From the NCBI GenBank assembly GCA_021791815.1, contig JAJYVV010000015.1, positions 1 through 41,219 on the forward strand: DNA of 41,219 nt. Reading direction: 5' to 3'. Within the stretch, counting starts at the first letter, position 1. Each line of letters opens with the position of its first letter. Shown here one piece after another: positions 9,561-19,656 of the stretch. The notes under the pieces are model-generated. The model was not told where the DNA came from and did no database searches. It saw nothing but the letters and a program-made list of their open reading frames with translations. This DNA is from Bacillota bacterium. GTDB lineage: Bacteria; Bacillota; Sulfobacillia; RBS10-35; JAJYVN01. The translations under genes and the position numbers were made by a program.

Positions 9561-9636
9561 GCACACGCACCGTTTCCGCCCCCCGCCGTCCCGGAGGCCA
9601 GCCGGCGGAGCGTGCCGCGCGGCTGCTTGGCCGCGG

Positions 9637-11514
9637 CTACGGACCGGCGTGCGCACCGGCCGGTACGGCCCTGCCCCGCAGCATGGCCTCCGCCGGAGCC
9701 GGCCCGCCCCACGGCCCGCCGTAGGACGGCCGCCCCGCGAAGCGCCGCATGCCGACCTCCAGATCGGCGCCGGCCCCGGGCGCCAGATCCACCGCCGCCC
9801 AGGGGCCGCCGGCCTCGACGCCGGCCTCGCCGGAACCGGCCTCCGCCACCCGCGTCAGGAGGTGTTCGCCGAAGGCGCCGCCCTGGACGACCACGCGCTT
9901 CGCGCGGAGCGGGTCGGCATTGACGAGCCGCAGCCGGACGCCGCCGGGGCCGACGCCCTCCACCAGGGCCCCGACGCCCGGGGGCAGGCCGGGCCGGCCG
10001 GCATCCCCGTCGAAATAGCGAACGGGACTGTGCAGCAGGCCGCCATGGTAGATCGGCATCGGCGCGCCGAGCATCGTCTGCACCAGGCCCTCGCAGAGCA
10101 CCGGGCTGTGGTCCTGCCAGTGGTGGACGTCCCACGACGCCGGGTCGCCGCCGTCGCGCCGGATGGCATCGAGCCGCAGCGCGACGTGCCGCAGGTCGAG
10201 CCGCAGGATCTCCTCGGGATAGGCCGGCAGGTGCCCCGTGATGTAGCGGTACCAGGGGAGCGTATGCGCCTGGTCCCCCTTGCCGGTGTGGTCGGCGACC
10301 CGGTCCCAGCCGTCCTGGCCGGGCACCCGGGCGACGCGCGCCGCGTCCTCGGCCGCCTGCGATAGGCTCCAGATCAGGACGGGCAGGCGCCCATCCGCTG
10401 GACGGAACTGGGTCCAGCCGGCATCCAGGCGCTTGGTCGGCGTCTTCCAGATTCCGTCCTCCGCCCGGCCGAGCGCCCAGAGCGCGTCGACCTGCGAGCG
10501 CACCAGGTCCAGCGCCGCGGCGTCCCCGGCCAGAAGCGCCGCGGACATGCACCCGACCGCCACCGCGTCGAGCAGGACGCTCGCTCCGTGCGGCCAGCGC
10601 CAGCCGTAGTATCCGCCCCACCACTTGCCGTCCATGCACTCGCCGATGCGTCCCGTGGGCCCCACGTTGTCCGGCAGGATGCCGCCGTTGGCCCGCGCCC
10701 GCTCCGCCCACGCCGCCACGTAGTCGGCCACCCAATCCCGGTGGCTCCGCTCGCCGGTGAAGAGGAAGGCGTGCGCGACGAGGCCCGCGGCCGTCAGGTT
10801 CAGCGGGACGTCGCCCCGCGCCATGCGGGCGTTCATGCGGGCCAGCACCTGGGCGAAGACCGCGTCGTCGGTCCAGGGGCACGTCGGGCCGGACACGCCG
10901 GGGATGTCCTCGAAGGGTGGCGGATACGCGTCGAGGACCGCCCGGTGCGTGCACCAGTCCTCGGCCGTCATCGTCAGCCGGGGCCCCCGGCTGCCGGTGA
11001 TGGGCGACCGCATCTGCCGGCGGGCGGGGTCGTAGTTCGGCGCCTCGGGGTCGTTCCCCGTGTACATGGCGGCGAAGCGGGCCGCGCGTTGGCGGTCCTG
11101 GGGCCGGCTCGGGTCCGCCAGCGCGAGGTAGTAGAGCAGGAGGGAACTCTCGCCATGATGCATCCAGTCGTAGTAGGCGTCGAACTCCCGGTGGATCTGG
11201 CCGTACTCCGTGAACTGCCAGGTCACCGCATCCCAACCGCGGCGCGCCGTCTCCAGGAGGCGCGCGTCGCCTCCCAGCAGGTACAGCAGGGGGAAGGCGT
11301 GCCAGCTCTCGTAGCCGTCGTCGGAGCCGTCCATCCCTGGCCACTCGGTACGCCAGACCAGGGTGCCGTCCGGCCGCGTGTAGCGGTCGAAGAACCACTG
11401 CGCCGCCTCGCCCATCGTCGCGAGGAGGTGGCGCTGCAGCAGGCACCAGACCGGCGCCGGCGCCGGCCGGCGGCAGCGAAGCGTGGGCAGTTGGCGCGCG
11501 TCCCCGGCGGGCAT
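9637..11514 (-). CDS. Uncharacterised protein, probably an alpha/alpha-toroid-like glycan-active enzyme
   Basis: Long clean ORF. ATG at 11514 preceded by GAGGGGG. Trp/Asp/His-rich helical protein: AAQWFFDRYTRPDGTLVWRTEWPGMDGSDDGYESWHAFPLLYLLGGD, EFDAYYDWMHHGESSLLLYYLALADP, MDGKWWGGYYGWRWPHG. Confidence 0.85.
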   Translation of the reverse strand: MPAGDARQLPTLRCRRPAPAPVWCLLQRHLLATMGEAAQWFFDRYTRPDGTLVWRTEWPGMDGSDDGYESWHAFPLLYLLGGDARLLETARRGWDAVTWQFTEYGQIHREFDAYYDWMHHGESSLLLYYLALADPSRPQDRQRAARFAAMYTGNDPEAPNYDPARRQMRSPITGSRGPRLTMTAEDWCTHRAVLDAYPPPFEDIPGVSGPTCPWTDDAVFAQVLARMNARMARGDVPLNLTAAGLVAHAFLFTGERSHRDWVADYVAAWAERARANGGILPDNVGPTGRIGECMDGKWWGGYYGWRWPHGASVLLDAVAVGCMSAALLAGDAAALDLVRSQVDALWALGRAEDGIWKTPTKRLDAGWTQFRPADGRLPVLIWSLSQAAEDAARVARVPGQDGWDRVADHTGKGDQAHTLPWYRYITGHLPAYPEEILRLDLRHVALRLDAIRRDGGDPASWDVHHWQDHSPVLCEGLVQTMLGAPMPIYHGGLLHSPVRYFDGDAGRPGLPPGVGALVEGVGPGGVRLRLVNADPLRAKRVVVQGGAFGEHLLTRVAEAGSGEAGVEAGGPWAAVDLAPGAGADLEVGMRRFAGRPSYGGPWGGPAPAEAMLRGRAVPAGAHAGP

Positions 11515-12624
11515 GGCGGGCATCCCCCTCGGTTGGGGTCCGGAGCGCGTTTCGACCCGCCGAGGGGCGGGCCTGCCCCGCGGGGTCCTTGGGTGGGGAC
11601 CATGCGGTCCGACTGGTCCGCGCGGCGGGCCCGGCGGCGCTCCCCTCGCGTCCAGCGGGGACCCCTCCGCCGGGCGGTGGCAGCACCCGTGTTCTGCTGG
11701 TCCGGGGCGGGATCCGCTGTGTTTCGGGGTTCGTGGTGGGGCGAGGGCCCTTGCCGATCCCGGCCGTGGGGCCGACGCCGCGGGAAACGGAAGGAGTTGC
11801 CTGCGCCACACCACCCTATCCGAAGCATCCCCAAGCCATCCGATGCCCGCCCTCTCGGGTGGGAAGGGGTCCACGGCGGAAGGGCCAAGCCGAGTTTCGC
11901 ACGTTCTGCGGCCGAGTCGAGCGTCCCGCGGGCGAGGCTCGCCGCGGGCGACGCTGTCGCCCCGTCGGCGGATACACCTGCCGCCACGTGCGGCCGCCGG
12001 CACCCGTTGCTGCGCGTCCGAGTCAACGGTGGGGCGTGGGCGAGATGCGCGGCGGGGCCGGGGAGGACGGGACGGGCCTGCACGACGCCGCAGGGTGGAC
12101 ACGGCGGCAGGGGGCAAGGGCGCAGATTCCGCGGCGGGCGTGGCGGCGGAGGGTGAGGCGGAGGCGCAGCCGGCGGCGCAGACCCCGAGAAGGCGGCCGC
12201 GCCGCAGGCGGTTGCGGACATTGTCGCCGCGCACCCGCGGCCACCGCGACGGAGGCCCCACCGGCATCGCCGGACGCCGCAGAGATCGCGCTGCTGATCG
12301 CCGCTGCCCAGGAGGCCAGCGCCGCGGCGCCCCAGATCGTGACGCGGCTGCTCGCGTCCGGCGGCGCGGGGCGTACAACCGAACGACGGCGGGCGGGGAC
12401 CGTGACGAGCAAGGTCGTGGTTCCGGAGGTCGGCGGGCGGGAGGATGCTGCCCAAAGATCGGGCGCATCGCGGCGGCCGCACCACCTCGATCGGGCCGTG
12501 GTCTCCACTGCCGAGGACGCCGAGGCGGCGGACCTCCCTCTCGCCGGCGACGGCAGGAGCGTGTCGGCCACTGTCAAAGAAATCCGAACCGCGGGCTTGG
12601 TCATGCGCGAACGGGACGGGGGCG

Positions 12625-14129
12625 GTGACGGTGTCCGTTCCCGGTGGGCGCCTCGCAGCGTGGGTGGCCCTCGCCGGTGTCCTCGTACTTGCGCTTGCGC
12701 CCGCGACCGCGTCGGCGGCCCCATCTATCGGCGAGATCGCGGGAACTCCTAGCCTCACGTTGCCAGCCGGATCCTCGCAGACGAATACCAGCACGGCGTT
12801 GTGCAACGGTGTCCTGTGTCCATCCTCGGCCTGGGCCTTATTCGTCAGCGGCTACAGTGCTCCCGCCACGGTGGATCTGTCGGCACCATTCCCTGCTCAG
12901 CCCGTCGGAACCGTACCACCGGACAGCGTGCCACCGACGGTTACGCTGCCAGCCTCCATCGTTATCAACAACAACGGCCTCTTTTGGATCCCATCACGGT
13001 GAACGCGCCGCCGCTGCCGGCTGACGTCGGTACGCAGTGGGTCATATATCTGCAAGCCGTCCCAGCGGGTCAATGCGACGGAGGCCCGGGCGCCTGTGTT
13101 CAAGGGGGCGCGGCCAAATTCGTCAACATCACGATCACGCGCCCTGCGCCACCCGTGGTCACACCTTCTGCCATCGCATACTCCGGCATCGAAGGACAGC
13201 CAATTGACCTCGGCAGTTGGGCCACGACCGACCCCGGCGGTGGCTCCATCACCTCCTATCAATGGACGTACGGTACGGTGAGCGGTTCTGGTTCCTGCGG
13301 TCTGACGAGCACGGCCGCCGCCTCGGCATACCTGAATTGTGACGAGGGCGACTACAATGTGACGCTCACCGCCGTGGACAGCTATGGGTTGCAGGCCTCG
13401 GCCACCGTGCCTGTGACCGTCCACGACTCGACGCCGACCGTGAGCGATCTCTCGCTTGCTCCGGTACCTGCCCCGACGGGAACCACGGTGGTGGCCAGCG
13501 CATCCCTCAGCGACCAGGGTGCCGCCGTGGACACATACACGGCGACCTGGAACTGGGGCGACGGGTCCAGTACCGTGTCGGCCGTGGTACCCGGCGCGCT
13601 TTCGGCCTCGCACGAGTACGCGGCGCCGGGCGTATATCCGGTGACCCTCACGGCGACGGACGACGCGGGGACATCGACAACGGCGAGCGATGGATACGCC
13701 GTGGCCTATGACCCGAGTGCCGGGTTCGTGACCGGCGGCGGATGGATCCAATCGCCCGCCGGGGCGTACACGCCCGACCCGGCGCTGACGGGAAAGGCGG
13801 AGTTCGGGTTCGTCTCGAAGTACCAACAGGGCGCGACCGTGCCATCGGGCCATACGCAGTTTGTCTTGCAGGCCGGCGGCGTGCACTTCGCGAGCACGGG
13901 CTATCAGTGGTTGGTGGTCAACCAGGATGGCACGAACGCACAATTCAAGGGCACCGGCACCATCAACGCAACGGGCTCTTACACGTTCATGGTGTGGGCC
14001 GCTGGGGCAACCTCAACATCTCCCGCCACCTTCCGCATCCAGATCACGGACAACGTCACGGGCGCGGTGGTGTACGACAACGGTGTGGGCCAAGCGATCG
14101 GCGGGGGGGCGATCCTCGTTCACACGTAG
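12625..14129 (+). pseudogene. Secreted PKD-domain protein interrupted by one frameshift
   Basis: GTG start then signal peptide AAWVALAGVLVLALAPATASAAP in frame 1, ending at a TGA near 13002. The PKD-like remainder (ATWNWGDGSSTVSAVVPGALSASHEYAAPGVYPVTLTATDDAG) continues in the -1 frame to 14129. Confidence 0.7.
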
Positions 14130-14315
14130 CGGACGCCGCTCACCTCGCCAATCCGGAGCGGCCTTTGCTGGCGGGTCCGGGCACGTGGTGGGGATCGGCG
14201 CCGAGCAGCGGCGGAAGTCGCCCAGACGGTGATGCCACCAGGGCCGGCAGGGTGGTCGGCGGCCGTCGGCGCCGACAGCGCCCGCACCCGTACCCTCGCG
14301 ACGGGCCCGCACTTC

Positions 14316-14520
14316 CATGAGCCGGCGGATCACGGTCCGGGAGGCACCTCATGGCCCCCGCCGCTCCTGCCGTGACAGGCGGGGAGGGCTGCCGTCGGCA
14401 TGACGGACGAGTCCGGCGCGGCCACCCAGGAGTACGGACACGCCGCGCACGCAGCCGGCCCGCGACGACGGGTGTGGCCGCGTGGCTGACGGCACGAAGG
14501 TACGGCGGCCGTTCATCGTG
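14316..14520 (+). pseudogene. Possible LacI-family DNA-binding domain remnant
   Basis: ATG MSRRITVRE, then other frames DESGAATQEYGHAAHAAG and RPATTGVAAWLTARRYGG, matching in order the LacI pattern (RRxTIRDVA.. / SGVSPATRExVxxAARxLG / YRPNxxARxLxTRRTG). Confidence 0.35.
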
Positions 14521-15047
14521 GGCCGAGCCCATCGGGGCGAGGGGGGCCTCGGGCCCACAGGACCTCCCGAGATGGCAGCGGCCCGGCTTCGACAGCCCCC
14601 CGCGCCCGCCGGGCGAAGCCCCCGGATCGGGCGGGATCGCCTTCCGGGGCAAGGTGGCCCGGGGCGGCAGTCCATCGCCGGCGCGGCGTCCCGCCCGCGC
14701 ACATGTCGGACGCCCCGGTCCCCCTTCGCCTTACACACCATATGCACGACGGACAGGTTGGGTGCGCCTGGGAGGCGTTGCCGCCCCGGCCCCTGGGGGT
14801 TGCGGGCGCTCCCGGTCGTCCGATCCCAGGACACCCGGAGTCGCCTCTGGGCCCTTGCGGGCTTCTGTGCGCCGCAAGGCCGGACAGGCAATGTGGCCCA
14901 AGCCGAATCCGTGAAGACCCTCCATCCGGGGGCAACGCCCGCATGACGCGCCCGCGGACGCCCTGACCCTACCCCGCCCGTCCGGAGGCCTGGATCGCCC
15001 ACCGAAGCGCGCTCCTATGGCGACGATCCCGGCAATTCCGCGCCCGC

Positions 15048-15480
15048 GTGGCCCTGACGGGCCCGCGCGGCGCCACTGCAGACGAGGTGGTCGATGTCGC
15101 GGCCCTCGCCGACGACGTCTTCCAGTGCTCTCCTGGGTGGGTCGTCCGTGGGTGGCCCACGTGGTCCCGCGGACGCAACGGCCCGTGGCTGCGCACCTTC
15201 TGGGACGGGGACCGGCCCGTCTCGCTGGTCGGGGTCTGGCGCGGGGAGATCCAGACGTTGGGCCGGCGCCTCCCGGTCGCCCGGGTGGGGCTGGTCCGCA
15301 CGCGGCTGGAAGACCGCGGCCAGGGGTGGGCCGGAAGGCTGCTGCGCGACGCCCTTGCCCGCCTCCCGTCGGAGGGTGCCCCGCTGGTGGCTGTCTCCGG
15401 CCGCGGGCCGCTCTACCAACAGCCGGGTCTTCGTCGACCTGCGCGAGGTCCTCGTGGACGCGGCGGCCCTGCCCCCCGCT
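15048..15480 (+). pseudogene. Truncated GNAT N-acetyltransferase
   Basis: GATADEVVDVAALADDVFQ..DRPVSLVGVWRGEIQTLGRRLPVARVGLVRTRLEDRGQGWAGRLLRDALARLPSEGAPLVAVSGRGPLYQQPG, then the frame is lost right after the LYxxxG motif. Confidence 0.6.
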
Positions 15481-16051
15481 TCCGATCTCGGCTGCGCCGC
15501 ACCCCAGACCGCCGACTCCCCGGCCCGCCCAGCATGACCTGCCGCCGGCGCCGCATCGCGGGACGCTCCTGATCCGCCGCGGCACGCGGGCCATCGCTTA
15601 CTCTCTGTGCGCGCAACCGCGTGAGGCGGGCGAACGGCGCGGTGCCGGCGGCGGTCTCCTGGATGCTGCGCCACCCGGGGTGCGGCGGGGCGCGGCTCCG
15701 CGTGCAGCCGACGGACGCCGAGGCGCTCCAGTGGGCGGCCGCCGACGCCGTCGCCCCACGGCCACAGCGCGAGCGTGCTCGACGCCCATGCCCGCCTCGC
15801 CTCGGCGGCGGGCCCCGATCCAAATCCCGAGACGCTTCGGGCTTACTCCCCCAAGACCCTTCGGTGCGCCCGGCAAGACGGGTCAGGCCGCGGCCTTCGG
15901 CGCGGGAGCCCACGCCCTGCCCCTCCCACGCACCGACCGTCCCCACCACGTGCCGCCCCGGGTTGCCCTCCCGCACACCGGCCGCCACCCCACCGGGCGG
16001 CCCGTTCCGAAGCCCCATCCCATCGCCAGGGACCGTGCGGCCCGCCGCCGT

Positions 16052-17521
16052 TCAGACGCCGGCGACGACGGGCGCGACGGCGGCGCCCTGGGTCGGGAAG
16101 TGGGCCGCGGCCGAGCCCGCCGACTTGGCCATCGCCGCCCCCTCCGCCTGCATGCCGTTGATCTGCGTGTTGGCCTGGCGCAGCCCCACCTCCGCGGTGA
16201 CCTTGCCCGAGGTGATCTGTCCGAGCCAGTTGCCCTCGACGGCGTTGGCCTGCAGCGGGGCGTACTTGAAGAAGTACGTGCTCCACCCATAGGAGACCGC
16301 GTCCTGATACGCCGTGAGGTTCTTGGATTTGAGCGGAGGCGCCTCCGCGGTGATGAGCTGGATCCACGCCGGCCAGAGGTTGATCTGGTTGGGCGTGATG
16401 AAGGTGGTCTTGTACTGAAAATACTGCATCTGGGTGTCGATGGTAATGAAGGAAAACAGATCCCAGACCAGGTCGATGGGGTTCTTGCTGAAGGCGTTGA
16501 TCGCGTTGAAGTCGTTGTTGATGAAGGTCGAGGCTTTCCCCGAGGGGAACGTCGGCATCCCGATGAAGTTCCACTTGAGCGAACGGAAGGCGAGCGCGAT
16601 CGACTGGATGTCCCACCCGCCGGCCACGGCGAACGCCTGCTGTCCGCTCTGGACCGACCCGTAGCCGTTACCCGACGCCACGCCGTTGGACAGCAGCCCA
16701 TACAGCCACGTGTACGCCGCCGCGTTTGGCGCCGAGTCGAGCAGGGCCTGCGTGCCGTCGGCGTTGCCGATCAGCCCGCCGAAGGCGTGCACCAGCCACT
16801 CCGGGTCGCCGGTGTCGAGGCCCACCCCATAGATGCGCTTGCCATTCTTGTCGCTGGCGCAGGACTGCCAGAGGGACGATGCCTCTTCATAAGTCCAGCC
16901 GTCGCTCGGGTAGCTGACGCCCAGCTGGTCCAGCGCTCCCTCGTTGTAGACCAGGACCTCCGGGCCGTCGTATTGCGGCAGGGCCATCTGCTGGCTGTTC
17001 CACTGCAGTGCCGCCATGTGACCGGGCGAGAAGTTGGACACGTCGACGTTGTATTGTTTGAGGAGCGGATCGAGCGGCATGAGCATGTTGGCGGCGAGGT
17101 ACGTCGGCAGGTCGTTGCAGCATCCGCACAGGGTGTCGGGCGTGGTCTGGCCCGCCAGCGCCGCCACCGTGAGGGTCGACGACCCGGTGTTGGTGCCGTT
17201 CGCGCCGGAGCCGGCCTGCGTCTTGACGACCACGCCGGGATGCTTGGCCGTCCAGTTCTCGTCGATGAACTCTTCCATCAATTGCTGCATCGTGCCCTGG
17301 TAGTTCCCGTTGCCCTGGAAGGGGATGGAGGCCAGCAGGACCGTGGTGGGTGGGGACGGCGAGGGTCTGGCCGCGGCGGTCGGGCGCACCTGGGCGCATC
17401 CCGCGACGCCGGCCGCGGCCGCGAGGCCGCCGACCGCCAGACCGGTCGAGAAGAGGGTCCGCCGACCGAACCGCCGGCCCGCGCCGAATCCGGAGCCCAA
17501 CAGCGTCGATCGCCCCTTCAC
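16052..17521 (-). CDS. Extracellular solute-binding protein family 1, Tat-like lipoprotein
   Basis: GTG at 17521. RRFGRRTLFSTGLAVGGLAAAAGVAGC has a twin-arginine-like motif plus lipobox VAGC. Body shows SBP layout (QGTMQQLMEEFIDENWTAKHPGVVV, AFSKNPIDLVWDLFSFI). Confidence 0.93.
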   Translation of the reverse strand: MKGRSTLLGSGFGAGRRFGRRTLFSTGLAVGGLAAAAGVAGCAQVRPTAAARPSPSPPTTVLLASIPFQGNGNYQGTMQQLMEEFIDENWTAKHPGVVVKTQAGSGANGTNTGSSTLTVAALAGQTTPDTLCGCCNDLPTYLAANMLMPLDPLLKQYNVDVSNFSPGHMAALQWNSQQMALPQYDGPEVLVYNEGALDQLGVSYPSDGWTYEEASSLWQSCASDKNGKRIYGVGLDTGDPEWLVHAFGGLIGNADGTQALLDSAPNAAAYTWLYGLLSNGVASGNGYGSVQSGQQAFAVAGGWDIQSIALAFRSLKWNFIGMPTFPSGKASTFINNDFNAINAFSKNPIDLVWDLFSFITIDTQMQYFQYKTTFITPNQINLWPAWIQLITAEAPPLKSKNLTAYQDAVSYGWSTYFFKYAPLQANAVEGNWLGQITSGKVTAEVGLRQANTQINGMQAEGAAMAKSAGSAAAHFPTQGAAVAPVVAGV

Positions 17522-18626
17522 GATGGACCCACCCCCCGGCGTGCTCGAGGGCGCACCACCTGGATCTGGATGTCTGCGGTCTTCCACGGCTCGTCGGGAG
17601 GTCCTGCGTGGTCCGCCGCCGTTGCCGCGGCGGTCGCTTCGCGGGCCCGAGGCGCGGGGGGCGGCAGCCGCGGGCAGAGTTCGGGTGACCGGCAGGGTCC
17701 CCCGCGGCCGTCCGGGAGCGTGTCGGTGCGGTCCCGCGCGGGGCCCTGAGCCCTCTGCGCGCTGGCCGGGCGTTTGCGGGGAGGCCGGCAACGGCGCGGG
17801 TCCTGGACCCGGGGTCCCCGCCAGGGTCGACGGCGCCGAGCGCACCGCCGGGGCCAGGCGGCGGAGGCCTCGGGGGCGGGGCCGGACGCGGGACGACCGC
17901 CGCCGCCGGTCCCGGGGCCGCCTGGGCCCGTCTGGCCGCCCGGGGGTGGTGGCCGTGGCGGTGGGCGCTTCGGTGACAACGCGTTCGTACGGAAGCGGTC
18001 GCGCCCCTCCGGGGCCCGCCTCGACGGTCCCGCCGGTCCGCAGGAAGCAGCCGGATCCGGGGCGTCGGGCTCGGGGCCCCAGCCCCGGTCCGGATGGACT
18101 GCGGAACGGCGCGTCGCGCCAGTGGCGCAAGGAGGTCGGCCGCGGCGCGGACCGACCCCGGCTTGGTCAGGATGCGCCTTCTCGGTCCGTGCGGTCCCGT
18201 GGTGCAGGCGGCGCTGCAGGTGCAAGCCACCCCCGAGGGCCGTTCGGCACGCCCGGGCAGCCGCTTCCGTGCACTCCCGCGGCGAGCCGCGCGCCACAGC
18301 GAGACATCCTCGCCGCAGCGGCTGCCCGGGAAGGGTGCCGCGACACGGACTCGGGGCTCCGGGCCCCTGCCCCGCGCGCGCCTAGTCGCACCACGTCCCG
18401 ACCCCCTCCCGCAGCATCCGCTCCCCCGCGTCTCGCCCGAAGCCCCGGGTCAGCCTGCCCTCCACGACGCTCAGCCCCCACCCGCCCTGCCGACAGGACC
18501 CAGCCCTGGTCCATGCCGTCCCGGGCCCCCGCAGGAGGTATCGCCGGTGCTCGCGAACAGCGCCCCAGTTCGCGGATGGCTGGGTCCATGCGGCCACGGT
18601 GTGCGAGGGCCACGACACGCTGGCCA

Positions 18627-19376
18627 ATGGCGGCCCGCCCGGGGGGAGGCGTGCGTGTGCCCTCGACGAGCCTGGCGGGTTCCGCCGCGCCCGCATCCGC
18701 CCGCGGCGAGTTGGCCCGCCTCCTGCAGCGGCGGGGGCCCCCCCGCCGCCTCCTCCGGCGGCGACTGGTGGCGATGGTGGGGATCGGCGCCCTGACCGGG
18801 CTCCTCCATTGGGTCGGTTCGGGCGATGCCGGCCTGCACGTCGCCGTCACGGCGGCGCTCGACGCCCTGGTGGCCGTCTTCGCCCCTGCGGCCTTCATCC
18901 CCGCCGTCCTGGGCGGGGAGGAGCGCCACGGTGCGCCGGCCCCAGTGCTGGCCGCCCGCCTGGCCGTTCTGGTCGCCTTCGGGTGGCTGGTGGCGGGCAG
19001 CCACCTCCTCGTCTGGGCACTCACCGCCGCGCTTGTACCCCGTGTCGGCGCCCCCGGCGGCGGCGCCCTTCCCTTCACGGTGGTGGGCGTGGGGGTGGCG
19101 GCCGCGGCGACCGCGTTGGTCTACGCCTGGCCGCGGCGCGGGGACCTCGCTCGCCGGGCGGCGGTCGGTGTGCTTGTCGTCCTCTATGTGGCGGCCTTCT
19201 GGAGCCACGCGGTGCTGCTGCGGCCGAGTCTCGCGGCGGTGCGCCACCGGGCCGCGGGATATCCGCTGCCCGTGGCGATCGGGTTCGGCGCCCTCGCGCT
19301 GCTTTCGGTCTGGGCCCTCATGCGCCACACCCTCACGCCCCGGCTCGACTCCCCCGCCGAGCGTGCGACCGTATGA
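18627..19376 (+). CDS. Polytopic membrane protein of unknown function
   Basis: Clean ORF with about six hydrophobic segments, e.g. VAVTAALDALVAVFAPAAFIPAVLG and PFTVVGVGVAAAATALVYAW. No family recognised. Confidence 0.75.
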   Translation: MAARPGGGVRVPSTSLAGSAAPASARGELARLLQRRGPPRRLLRRRLVAMVGIGALTGLLHWVGSGDAGLHVAVTAALDALVAVFAPAAFIPAVLGGEERHGAPAPVLAARLAVLVAFGWLVAGSHLLVWALTAALVPRVGAPGGGALPFTVVGVGVAAAATALVYAWPRRGDLARRAAVGVLVVLYVAAFWSHAVLLRPSLAAVRHRAAGYPLPVAIGFGALALLSVWALMRHTLTPRLDSPAERATV

Positions 19377-19656
19377 CGGCGGGAGGCGGGTGCGGACGCG
19401 CAGCCTGCCCCGACCGGAGCGTCGGGCGACGGCCGGCGGCTCGGCACCACGAACCTCCAACCCCGCCGCCGGGCGACAGGCGGCGCCGTGGCACCGGGGC
19501 CGGCGCCCGGGAGATTCCCGGCCCGTCGCCGCGCGCGCGTTCCGCGGCGTCTCCAGGCTTCGCGTCGTACTGCACAAGCCGCAGCAGCAAGGGAGGGGAG
19601 GCGCGGCAGCAGCCGCGGGGCAACCCAGCGCCAGCGGCGGGCCGCGCCGCACGGGT

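Noticed and set aside
12100-12620. Plus-strand stretch with SPDAAEIALLIAAAQEASAAAPQIVTRLL, considered as a biotin/OadG-like gene remnant
   Set aside because: Too short and alanine-rich. No diagnostic motif and surrounding frames are noise.
12975-13005. Programmed -1 ribosomal frameshift in the PKD protein
   Set aside because: Local sequence (CTC TTT TGG) does not fit an X XXY YYZ slippery heptamer. A 1-nt deletion or base-call error in the T-run is simpler.
17522-18626. Coding region upstream of the solute-binding protein
   Set aside because: All frames are low-complexity R/P/G. A minus-strand stretch near 18382-18600 looks slightly protein-like but is unassignable.
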